This document shows positions 53,513 to 62,395 of a stretch of 64,000 bases of DNA, piece by piece. The position numbers were made by a program, and so were the translations under genes. Within the stretch, counting starts at the first letter, position 1. Each line of letters begins with the position of its first letter. The notes under the pieces are model-generated. The model was not told the DNA's origin, made no database searches, and worked only from the letters and a program-made list of their open reading frames with translations. This stretch comes from DASVXQ01 sp046727955 (lineage in GTDB: Bacteria > Actinomycetota > CALGFH01). The stretch is from positions 3,080 to 67,079 of the forward strand of contig JBKPDO010000182.1 of the NCBI GenBank assembly GCA_046727955.1. The letters are read 5' to 3'.

Positions 53513-55201
53513 ATGAGGAGACTGCCCGGAGTGCTCGCGGCGTTCGGGGCGGCCGCGCTCGTGCTCGGCGCCATACCCGCCGCCAGCGGGGCCGGCGGTG
53601 CCCTCTGGAGCGCCAGCCCGCCGTTCACCAACGTCGTCGCGAGCTCGCCGACGACCGGTGGCGGGTATCCCGTCCCGCCCGGCTCGCGCGTCCCGCTCGC
53701 CGGCACGTGCCGGCCTGGCCCCTTCAACGCCAACCACTCCGAGTCCTGGCTCGCGGTCAAGCCGGGGACGGAGGAGCTGGTCGGCAGCTCGAAGTTCTTC
53801 TTCGACAAGTACTCGACCTTCTACATGTTCTATCTTGGCGCCTACCAGATCCTGAACGGGGCGCCGGTCTCCAACAACCAGGTGCAGGACTACGACTGCG
53901 TCTCGACCGGCACCCAGGCCATGCCGCCGAGCTGGACCGACACGACCGACCCCAACATCGACTTCGACAGCAAGGGCCGCGTCTACCAGACGATGCTGCC
54001 GTTCAACTCGTTCTTCGACGCGACCAAGCTGCATCCGGACGGCGAGATCGACATCTCCTACAGCGACGACATGGGCCGCCACTGGGTGAAGGGCAACGGC
54101 GGCGTGGCGCTGGAGCCGCCCAACAACGCCTCCGCGAAGCAGGCGGGACATGTCGAGGACAAGCAGTGGGTTGCAGTCAACCACATCGTCGGCAACAAGT
54201 TCCAGGACCACGTGTACGCCGGCTGGGCGGTCTTCAACGGCTCCTCGGCGGGCCAGGGGATCAAGGTGCGGATGGCGGTCTCCCGGGACCGGGGCGTGAG
54301 CTTCGCTAAGGCGGTGACGATCAGCCCGCCGTCCCAGGTCGGCGCGGCGGTCACCTACGTGTACCCCGAGATCGACGCCGCCGGTAATGTCTACGTCGCG
54401 GTGGTCTCGTTCCCGCCCAACGGGGCCTCCTCGACGATCTACGTCGCCCGCTCCAGCGACGACGCCCAAACGTTCACGCCGTTCGTGCCGATCACGACGG
54501 TGACCATGGTCCCAGGCGGGGTCTTGCCGAACACCCGTTTCCGCGACGGCATCACCGAGAACTTCGCCGCGAGCCCGACCTACCCCAACCACCTGTACCT
54601 CACCTACGAGGATTGGGACGCGGCCTCCGGCCAGATGGACGTGAAGTTCACGCAATCGACCGATGGGGGTTCTACCTGGACGACGCCGGTCGTGGTCAAC
54701 GACAACGTCGACGTGGTCGGCGTGCCCACTGACCAGTTCCAGCCGTCGGTCGCCGCCGGCCCCGGCGGCGCGGTGGCGGTGGCGTTCTACGACCGTCGCG
54801 TGGCGTGCCCGAACAACCCGAGCGTCTTGCCTGCCGACGTCGGGCGGACCAACTTCTGCATCGATACCTCGTTGCAGGCCTACAAGGACAACGGCAGCGG
54901 GGCCGTGCCGGTCGGCGCGAACGTGCGGATCTCGACGTACACCTGGGATCCGGAGCAGCCGGGACAGCATCTTGGCGGGCTCTCGCAGTATCCCTGCGCC
55001 GGAGCCAGGGACCCCTGCCCGACGGGCCGCGGGTTCATCGGCGACTACTTCGCGCTCGCGATCTCGAACGCGAACATCTACGCGCTCATGGTCTCGACCC
55101 ACTACCCCTCGAGCGTGACGGCTGACGAGGGCGGCCCGGTCTACTACCAGCAGCAGGTGCTCGCGACGGTGCCGCGCGCCGGCTTCGGCGCCGGCTACTG
55201 A
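53513..55201 (+). CDS. Secreted sialidase-like (BNR/Asp-box) protein
   Basis: 562 residues from ATG with GGGGGGAG upstream and a signal peptide (LPGVLAAFGAAALVLGAIPA, cleaved near SGA). Asp-box-like motifs include SDDMGRHW, SRDRGVSF, SSDDAQTF and STDGGSTW. Other family strands are GHVEDKQWVAVNHIVG and GGAVAVAFYDRRVACP. The C-terminus (GFIGDYFALAISNANIYALM) matches secreted BNR proteins of actinobacteria. Substrate unknown. It is flanked by two related 22-residue tails at 53256-53327 and 55498-55571, hinting at a mobile history. Confidence 0.85.
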   Translation: MRRLPGVLAAFGAAALVLGAIPAASGAGGALWSASPPFTNVVASSPTTGGGYPVPPGSRVPLAGTCRPGPFNANHSESWLAVKPGTEELVGSSKFFFDKYSTFYMFYLGAYQILNGAPVSNNQVQDYDCVSTGTQAMPPSWTDTTDPNIDFDSKGRVYQTMLPFNSFFDATKLHPDGEIDISYSDDMGRHWVKGNGGVALEPPNNASAKQAGHVEDKQWVAVNHIVGNKFQDHVYAGWAVFNGSSAGQGIKVRMAVSRDRGVSFAKAVTISPPSQVGAAVTYVYPEIDAAGNVYVAVVSFPPNGASSTIYVARSSDDAQTFTPFVPITTVTMVPGGVLPNTRFRDGITENFAASPTYPNHLYLTYEDWDAASGQMDVKFTQSTDGGSTWTTPVVVNDNVDVVGVPTDQFQPSVAAGPGGAVAVAFYDRRVACPNNPSVLPADVGRTNFCIDTSLQAYKDNGSGAVPVGANVRISTYTWDPEQPGQHLGGLSQYPCAGARDPCPTGRGFIGDYFALAISNANIYALMVSTHYPSSVTADEGGPVYYQQQVLATVPRAGFGAGY

Positions 55202-56040
55202 GACAGCACAAGGCCCGGGCAGAAGCCCGCCCGGCCCTGAGCCTGAGCCTACGATCGACGTTACGGCACTCACAGGCTGTGCCGGGTGATCGAGGGCGCC
55301 TGGGTGATGAAGACGGTGGGGATGCCCGCAGAGGTTGTAGGTTTGCTCCCCTGCTGATGGACGATGCTGCGACCGCGATCATCGCGACCTGGTAATCGGG
55401 CGCCGACAACACCCGCTGACCAGCAGCGATGGGATCCGCTGACAGGCGCGTGACAGAAAGCTGATGGAGCGAGGCGGAGGCACGCACCAGACCAGAGGTA
55501 CAACCGCGCACCTCGTGCGCCTGGCCACCAAGGTCGTGCTGCCGCCGAAGTACTGGCGCGATCGCCAGTAGGATCTGGGCTGCTCGGGCGGCACGAGGCG
55601 GACCAGTTTCTCCGTTGCCTTCTTCCTGCTCATGCAGTAGAAAGGGCGCCTAGTGCCCCGAGTCGTTGATTCGTTGCTGTCTCCAGGGCGGCTCTCGGCC
55701 CCCGCACCAGGAAGGTTTACCGCCACGAATATGAAGCGCATTAGTGACTCGGACACTAGTGCTGCGTTCCTCAAAAGCGGTACACATGCTCTGCCCTGGA
55801 TCGTTGCTGGTCAGACCGCCATCGGCCAGATTGTGAGGGCAGTGGAGTCCGTCTTTCTGCACTGGATTTGACGAACGTAGCACTAGCAGTACTCCGTCAG
55901 GTTGGACTCTACCTGGCTTCTCCTTCTCAAACGCTCGCCGTGGTCGAAGCGCTGACCTGCACGAATAGGAATGTCTCATCAAAGGAGGGGTTGGGGTCGC
56001 TTCCTGTTTCCGCAGGTCAGGATGATCTAACGGAGCACTG
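55202..56040. other. Gene-poor segment with lower GC
   Basis: About 840 bp. A bulged hairpin at 55212-55237 may terminate the sialidase-like gene. At 55498-55571 a short frame ends AHLVRLATKVVLPPKYWRDR, related to the tail at 53256. From about 55640 the base composition is visibly less GC-rich than anywhere else in the window. Short frames there (e.g. 55653-55871, 72 codons) have no recognisable family or clear ribosome site. Confidence 0.5.
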
Positions 56041-56168
56041 CTAGAGCGCCGGTCAAGTAGGCGGCGCAGCATGCAGCGTTAGGACCATACGTGCAGCTCC
56101 CAGCCCTGCGCGCCGCCCCCGGTGACCACCCAATCACCTCAATACCGGCTACTTGACCGGCGCTCTAG
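56041..56168. mobile_element. 128-bp element with 20-bp perfect terminal inverted repeats (MITE-like)
   Basis: CTAGAGCGCCGGTCAAGTAG at 56041-56060 is the exact reverse complement of 56149-56168, with further partial pairing inward. The 88-bp interior has no open frame. Size, non-coding core and terminal repeats fit a miniature inverted-repeat element; no autonomous parent is in the window. An obvious target duplication is not seen. Confidence 0.75.
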
Positions 56169-56227
56169 GCCGTACCGCGCTTGAGCTGGTGCAGTTCTAG
56201 ACGTGGATCCTCCCGTGGTCGATCCGC

Positions 56228-57631
56228 ATGCAGCGCACCGTCGTTTTCGACCGCTCGGACGGCGGGGAGGTGCTGAAGCACGACACGGGCTGGCAGGCGG
56301 TTGGTGACGGCGCGTTCGAGCTGCTCGATGACAACACGAAGCTGAAGGGGCCCGTCGACCATCTCACGCGCGTGCGCAACATCATCTTCGAGGGTGCTCC
56401 CGTGCAGGCGCCCGGCACGGGCGACCCGCACATGAAGATCTACGCCCGCGTCACGTTCGACGCGGACGTAGTCTACGACGGCGCGCTGAAAATCGTGGCC
56501 AACGGGAAGGACCTGGCGGCAAGCACGCCCGGCCACGGCATCGTCGGCTACGCCATCGAGACCGTCGGGCCGGCTCCGCAGCCGCCCGACGTCATCGCGC
56601 TCATGGAGGCGATCGGCGCCAAGACCGGCTCGACACGCCTGACCGGCGCGACGGCGTGCATCGCGAACGTGGGCAGCCCGGGCAAGAACCGCTTCACGCT
56701 CAACGTGAGCTCGTTCGGGGCGGCGCTCGCGGACGGCGGGCAGCCGAAGCTCCAGCTCGCCGTGTTCGGAACGCCGCGCCTGCCCAAGGACGGCCAATGG
56801 AGCATCGCCAAGCGAGCGGGGACCGCGGACCAGCCCCAGGCGGTCGACTCGAAGACGCCGATCCCCCTCACGCGTGGCACCGGAAGCGCGCAGCCACCTC
56901 CGGGCGGCGGGGGCAGCTACGGACAGAATTGGCGCCTGCTCGACCCGGAGGACGCGCAGTCCGTGGACTCCCCGAGCACGTTCTACGGCCTGCTCCAAGG
57001 CACGGGCACCTCGAAGACGCTGCTCGAGCATCCCTTGATCCGCGACGACGGGCAGGCGCTGGGCTTCGACAACCAACCCAAGCTCGCCGACGTGGGAGCG
57101 CTGCTGGGCGTCGGCGGGCTGTTCCCCGAGCTCGGCAAGGCGCTCGAGATCCCGTCCACCGACGACCTTCCCCTCCAGGCTGACGGCTTCAAGCGGACCT
57201 ACGACTGGGACATCAACGATCCGGATCGGACGCTGCTCGACCTGGCGATCGTGCACCTCGTCCTCGTCTACGGCACGGCCGATCCGAACGACCCGAACAC
57301 CGTGGTCCCGGCGCATGGCACGCTCGTGCTCGACGCGACGCCGGGCGCCCCGAAGTCGATCGTCGTGAGCATGAGCCTGGCGGTGAGCGCCGGCACGGTG
57401 ACGCTCGGGCTGATGCTCACCGGCAACGCCGAGGTCGACGTGCTCGGCGGGCTGGCGAGCGCGTCGCTGACGCTGAGCGCCGGGATCTTGGTCACGATCC
57501 ACGAGATCACTGACACGGCCGATCTGGGGGCGGGGTCGCGGTCGGCGCCACGATGCCGTACGCCGCGCCCCACGCGATCCCGTAGGCCCAGTGGACGACG
57601 TGAGTCACCAGGCGGGCCTTGGCCGGCTTGA
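56228..57631 (+). pseudogene. Unrecognised protein, 3' truncated by fusion
   Basis: A 467-codon frame beginning MQRTVVFDRSDGGEVLKHDT with no clear Shine-Dalgarno. It has an extended beta-rich character with segments IIFEGAPVQAPGTGDPHMKI, HGIVGYAIETVGPAPQPPDV and VVSMSLAVSAGTVTLGLMLT. I recognise no family. Up to about 57520 codon use is ordinary; beyond it the frame runs antisense through the truncated gene at 57507-57870, so the natural C-terminus is missing. The 5' end is 59 bases from the inverted-repeat element and may be truncated too. Confidence 0.5.
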
Positions 57632-57870
57632 GCTCGCGCTGGAGCAGCCCTTCCGTCACGCGCTTGCCCACCTGCGCCGGGGCGGGAGCGTCCTGCCAGT
57701 TGTCGAGCCCCCCCGCAGTCTCCCACTCCGGGAAGCCGCTGGTGCCCCGTCCTTGCGGTACCTGGCGTACCAGACGGCATCCATGACGGCGGTGCCCGCG
57801 GCGCCGGCCAGCACGCCCCGGACGACCGCCCCTGGCTGCGGCCCGGATTCCCGCCACCCGCTGGCGCGCC
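57507..57870 (-). pseudogene. Conserved actinobacterial membrane protein (hypothetical), frameshifted and truncated
   Basis: One frame gives GAVVRGVLAGAAGTAVMDAV, WYARYRKDG; near 57745 the next frame continues SGFPEWETAGGLDNWQDAPA, PAQVGKRVTEGLLQREL and VTHVVHWAYGIAWGAAYGIV. Together these form the N-terminal two thirds of a conserved hypothetical protein with the PAPAQVGKR motif and a paired-helix pattern. The C-terminal helices are lost at the junction with the unrecognised plus-strand frame. Confidence 0.65.
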
Positions 57871-57886
57871 CTACACTGTCAGCCCG

Positions 57887-58588
57887 ATGACACAGCTGCT
57901 TGGCTGGCGCCAGGCCGACCCCGCCGCCGTCCGGGCGGCTGCCTGGGTCGCGCGCTGCGTCGGCCGCGGTGAGGCCGCGCCGCTGCGCCCCCAGGACCTG
58001 GCCGCGCTCGCCACCTACCTGCGGCGCGGGAGCTGGCGCCCGGCGAGGTGGCGTTCGCCGCGGGCCGGCCGCGGGCGTGTGGATCGTGCGCGGCGGCTTG
58101 CTGGAGCTGGCGGTCGGCGCCGGGCGGCGCCGTGCGGTCGTGGCCCTGCTGCGACCGGGCGACGTGGACGGCGACATCCATCTGCTGCTCGAGATGGCCC
58201 CGCCCTACACCGCCCGGGCCGCCCAGCAGGCCGAGTGTCTGTTCCTGGAGGCCGCCGCGTTCGAGCGGCTGCTGCGCGAGCACCCGCGATCGCGCGGCGC
58301 TGGCTGTCGAGCGTGGCAGCGCGGCTGGCGGCCAGCCAGGCCCGGCTGCTCGGCCTGCTTGGCCGCTCGCTGGCGGAGCAGACCGCCCGGCTGCTGGTCG
58401 AGGAGGCCAGCGACCAGGTGGTGCCGCTGCCGCAGCGGACCCTGGCCGCGATGCTCGGCGTCCAGCGCCCCTCCCTAAACAAGGTCCTCAAGCAGTTCGA
58501 GCGCCACGGCCTGCTCGCGGTCGGCTACCGCTCGATCCGCATCCTGGACGGCGCGGCGCTGCAGCGCCTGGCCGACGGCCGGCCCTGA
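57887..58588 (+). pseudogene. Crp/Fnr-family regulator with frameshifts
   Basis: The first codons (MTQLLGWRQADPAAVRAAAW) are in frame one. The cyclic-nucleotide-binding-like beta barrel is read in two others: ELAPGEVAFAAGR, then GVWIVRGGLLELAVGAGRRR, ALLRPGDVDGDIHLLLEMAP. The C-terminal winged helix returns to frame one: LAEQTARLLVEEASDQVVPL, PQRTLAAMLGVQRPSLNKVL. All parts of a ~230-residue protein are present, split by about three one-base shifts at 58030-58075 and near 58285 in G/C runs. Error or early decay. Confidence 0.75.
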
Positions 58589-58612
58589 CATGGTGTTCCA
58601 ACATCAGACAGG

Positions 58613-60228
58613 TCAGCCGGTCCAGACGGCGGTGTCGGGGTGGAAGGCGGCCCAGTCGAACCAGAACGAGTCGGTCGCGTCGGCCGCGGCGAGCCGGCTG
58701 CCCGCAAGCGGCCCGGCGGTCGCGCGGCCGAACTGATCCCAGACGCTGCCGGTCTGCTGGTCACGGACCTGCCCATTGGTCACGGTGAAGGAAAGCGCCT
58801 GACCGCCCAGCTGCCGGGAGAACGCGGCCGCGGCGCCCACGTCGCGCGACCCGGCGATCTGTTCGCGGTCCAGCGCCGAGGTCGTGCCCGCCCGCCAGAC
58901 CACCAGCAACGGCACGCCGGCCGGGTCGAGGTCCGCCACGCTCACACCGCCCTGGGCGCGGGCGGCGAGCCGGGTGTAGGGCACGGCCAGGTGGCGGCCG
59001 CGGACAGCAAGCCCAAGCACCCGCTCGACCGCGCCCAGGCGCGGGTCGACGGTGCCGTCGAACAGGAACGGGGTGGCGCCCCTGGCGTCGTAGCCGACAT
59101 AGGGGTTGTGGCCGTAGGGGCGACTGAATCCGGTGTCACGCGACAGCACCAGCCCGCCGGGGAAGCTGGCGCGGAAGGCCGACCATGACACGATCTGGGT
59201 CGGGACCGGCGCCAGCCGTTGGCCGGTGAGCGGCCCGACGACGGCCTGGCCGAGCGCCTGCGGCCACAGCGACCGGGTGGCCCGGTCGTACATGACCAGG
59301 TTGGACTGGTAGAGCTTGCCGGAGGTCCCGAAGGTGGTCACCGCGCCGTCCACCAGCGGGCGGCGCCAGGTTATGGCGGTGTTGCACAGCGGCAGTAGCT
59401 GACCGCGACCGGCACGCCGCCGACGCTGTCGTTGACGATCTCGTGCCAGACCAGGATCTCAAGCGGGTACGCCTTGGCCTGGTCGCCGACCTGCACGGCG
59501 GCGACCGGCTCCGCCGCGGCCAACCAGCCGACCGAGCTGGCGGGCTGGAACCTTGGGTGGTCGATCGGCGGGATGCCGTCGGACGGCGGCCCACCCGGGA
59601 TGATCCTGGCGGGGTCGACCAGCGGCGCCGGCTCGGCCGCCCCGCCCACGCCGGCGTTGATGGTCACGCCGAGGGCGTCGTGGAGCGTGCGGGCCAGCGC
59701 CTGCTCGTCGAGCTGGCCGGTGACGATCTCGGCGACGGTGCCGTCGCCGCGCAGCAGGACCGTGGTGGGCATGCCCAGGCCGCCGAACGCGTCGAACGAG
59801 CGGCCGGCCGGGTCGGAGGCGAGCCGGTAGCTGACCCCGGTCCGTTTGGCGAGCGCCAAGGCGGGCTCGCGGCGGTCGCGCTGGTCGATGCCAAGGAACG
59901 CCACCTGCTGGCCGAGGCGCTGGTGGACCCGCTCGAAGGCGGGCATCTCGGCGACGCAGAACGGGCACCAGGACGCCCAGAAGTTGATCACGGCCGGGCG
60001 GCCGCGCAGATCGGCTAGGCGCACCCGGCGGCTGCTGGCGGCCAGGTCGGGCAGCTCGACCCGCGGGGCGGGCTGGCCGACCCTGGCCGAGCCCTCGACC
60101 AGGGTGGCCGCCGGCCCCGAGGGGTGGAGCGCCACACGGCTGGCCAGCGCCAGCGCCGCCACGGCCGCCACGGCCACCGCGGCGGCCAGCAGCAGTCCCA
60201 GCCAGCGGCGGTTACCGAGCGCGAGCAC
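58613..60228 (-). pseudogene. TlpA-like thioredoxin fused to a DUF3179 domain, one frameshift
   Basis: From GTG at 60228 an N-terminal anchor (LGLLLAAAVAVAAVAALALA) is followed by a TlpA/redoxin domain with active site WASWCPFC in VINFWASWCPFCVAEMPAFE and the cis-proline region GMPTTVLL. A linker leads to DUF3179 (PRFQPASSVGWLAAAEPVAA, YPLEILVWHEIVNDSVGGVP). Near 59390 a C is missing in what should read SYCPLCNTAI; the rest (VTTFGTSGKLYQSNLVMYDR, SRDTGFSRPYGHNPY) is in the next frame to 58613. The DUF3179 C-x2-C pair would be restored by one base. The fused layout suggests one extracytoplasmic redox protein. Confidence 0.8.
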
Positions 60229-60243
60229 GGCGACCTCACCGCC

Positions 60244-60958
60244 TCACCACAGTCCGAGCTGCTGTGCCGCGGCCAGCACCTCGGCCTGGTCGGCGCCCAG
60301 CAGCAGCGAGGGCGCGGGGTGGTCGGCGCAAAACAGCACCACCCCGCTGATCTGGGCGGTCCAGGTGGCACCCGACGAGGCGTGCCGTGCGCCTACCGCC
60401 TGCGGGAAGGCGTGGCCGGCCAGCAGCAGTACCAGCCGGTGCCCGGCCGTGTCCTGGTAGGCGTGCGCGACGACCGGCAGGCCGGCCAGCGCACCCCGGC
60501 GTGCGCCCTGCCAGGTGAGGCCGCCGAGCTGGCGGGCCGGCGGCGCCTCGGCGGTCGGGGTCCAGTCGGCCACGCCGTCACGGTAGCTGGCCACAGCCGC
60601 GGTGATCGGCGCCGGCTGGGCCGGGGGGCGCTCCCGGGCTGCCAGCAGCCCGCCGGCCACCCCCACCGCTACCAGCGCGGCGGCCACCCACAGCAGCGCG
60701 GGCAGCCCCGTCCCCAGCCGCACCCGGCGGGGTCGTGGTGCCGGCGCCGCCGCGATGGTTGCCCGGATGCGCTCGCGCAGGGGCTGCGGGGCGACCTCGC
60801 GCAGCCCCTCGGCGAGCGCGCGACCCTGGCGGCCGGCTGTGACCTCCCCGCCAGCAGTCGTCGCAGCCAAGCACGTGCACCTCGAACCGCTCCCGCTGCC
60901 TGGACGAAAGCTCGCCGGCTAGGTAGGCGGCGGCCGTCCGCTCCGGGTCATGGCGCAC
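60244..60958 (-). pseudogene. Membrane anti-sigma factor (zf-HC2), one frameshift
   Basis: From GTG at 60958: VRHDPERTAAAYLAGELSSR, then the zinc motif HVLGCDDCW in RERFEVHVLGCDDCW. An extra G near 60865 shifts the frame, after which TAGRQGRALAEGLREVAPQP continues into a membrane helix (PALLWVAAALVAVGVAGGLL) and an extracytoplasmic domain ending GADQAEVLAAAQQLGLW. It overlaps the stop of the upstream sigma factor by a few bases, so the two form a classical ECF pair. The TlpA-DUF3179 gene follows 15 bases downstream and may be its regulon partner. Confidence 0.78.
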
Positions 60959-61385
60959 GGCGACCCACCTCCTGCTCACGGACCAGGCGGGCCAGCGCCT
61001 TGCGGCCCCGGTGCACCCGGGCCAGCACCGTGCCGCGCGGGCTGCCGGTCACCCTGGCGACCTCCGCGGCGGTCAGCCCGCCAAGGTCCATCAGCGCGAC
61101 CGCGACCCGCTGCTCGGCGGGCAGCGCCCACAGCGCCCGCTCGACCAGGCCACGCCGCACGCGGCCGATCGCCGCCTCCGCCACGTCGATGCTGTCCGGC
61201 AGGTCCAGAGTGGCGGCCGTGGCGCTGGGCGTCTCCAGGCGGGTCGCGGCGCGGCGCGCCCGGTCGCGCCCGGCGTTGAGGCAGATCGTGGCCAGCCACG
61301 GCTCGACCCGACGCGGCCGCCGGCCCGAGCTCCACGCCGCCCAGGCGCGCAGGTAGGTCTCCTGCACCAGGTCCTCGGCGTCGGC
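60948..61385 (-). pseudogene. ECF sigma factor, N-terminally truncated
   Basis: The minus-strand frame contains sigma-2.3 (DAEDLVQETYLRAWAAW), WLATICLNAGRDRARR, and sigma-4 (ALMDLGGLTAAEVARVTGSP, RGTVLARVHRGRKALARLV). The first ~40-50 residues, which should contain sigma-2.1 and 2.2, are replaced by sequence of the divergent gene. The open frame extends to 61520, but beyond about 61385 it is antisense coding of that gene. The downstream anti-sigma starts inside its stop. Confidence 0.78.
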
Positions 61386-61387
61386 CC

Positions 61388-62191
61388 GCCGCGCTCCTGG
61401 CCGTCCTCGCGCTGCTCGCCGCCGCCGGCGGCGGCAAGAGCCAACCCGCCAAGCAGCCCAGCGCCGCAAGCTCGGCCCAGCCGACCACGACCATGGGCCA
61501 GATGGGCATGCAGCTGCCACCCGGCGCCGAGCACATGAAGGTCGCGATCACCGCGCCCCCAAACAACACCCGGGTGACCGCCAACCAGCTCACCCTCAAC
61601 GTCGCGGTCAGCGGCTACACCGACACCTGCGACCTGGCCGGCAAGCCGGTCCTGAACGCCACCTCCGGCCACTACCACGTGCTCATCGACAAGGCGCTGG
61701 TCAACATGTACTGCACCCCCACCGCGACCGTGTCGATGCAGAACCTCACCTCCGGCCGGCACACCCTCACGGTGGTGCCGGCCCTCAACGACCACGCCGA
61801 GGTCGAGCACAACGCCCGCTCGGTCACCATCGACTACCGGCCGGCCCACCCGCTGGCCACGCTGACCGACAAGACCTTCCCGGCCGCGCCCTCGATCCAG
61901 ATCCTCTCCCCCTCCCCTGGCGCCACCGTGTCCGGACCGTTCGACGTGACCGTCAAGCTGAGCAACTTCGACGCCAGCTGCGCCCTGTTCGGCAAGCCGG
62001 ACGTGGCCGGCTACGGCCACTGGCACCTCAACCTCGACGCCAGCACCGGCCCGATGATGGGCATGGGCACCATGCTCGGCATGAGCTGCCAGCGCACCTT
62101 CCACGCCACCACCCAGGGACTCAAGGCGGGCCAGACCCACACCAGCAAAGGTCCGGGTCAACCAGTGGTGACGGCGCCCAGGACCTCATGA
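61388..62191 (+). pseudogene. Secreted two-repeat protein (DUF4399-like), both ends truncated
   Basis: The frame is open from about 61388 with the core of a signal peptide (ALLAVLALLAAAGGGKSQPA) but has no start codon before ATG 61493. Two similar domains follow: GHYHVLIDKALVNMYCTPTA and GYGHWHLNLDASTGPMMGMG, each with an aromatic-His pair and a nearby cysteine. At about 62145 the sequence leaves the domain (after GLKAGQTHT) for SKGPGQPVVTAPRTS and a stop. The head joins the truncated sigma factor in divergent orientation. A metal- or ligand-binding extracellular role is possible. Confidence 0.6.
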
Positions 62192-62395
62192 ATAGCAGCG
62201 GCGACCCGGTCGGGATGGTCCTCGGGGAAAAGTGCTGGGCCGGGCGCCTGGCATCGCACGAGTGCCTTGCCGAAGGCTTTGTCATGTTGCTGACACTTGC
62301 GGGTTCCACCCGCGCACGGCCTGGGCACGCGGCCTGGCCGCTCGGCAGAGCCGAGGCCACCGTTTGCGGTCGACGAAGCCTTGCGCCGGCCGGAT

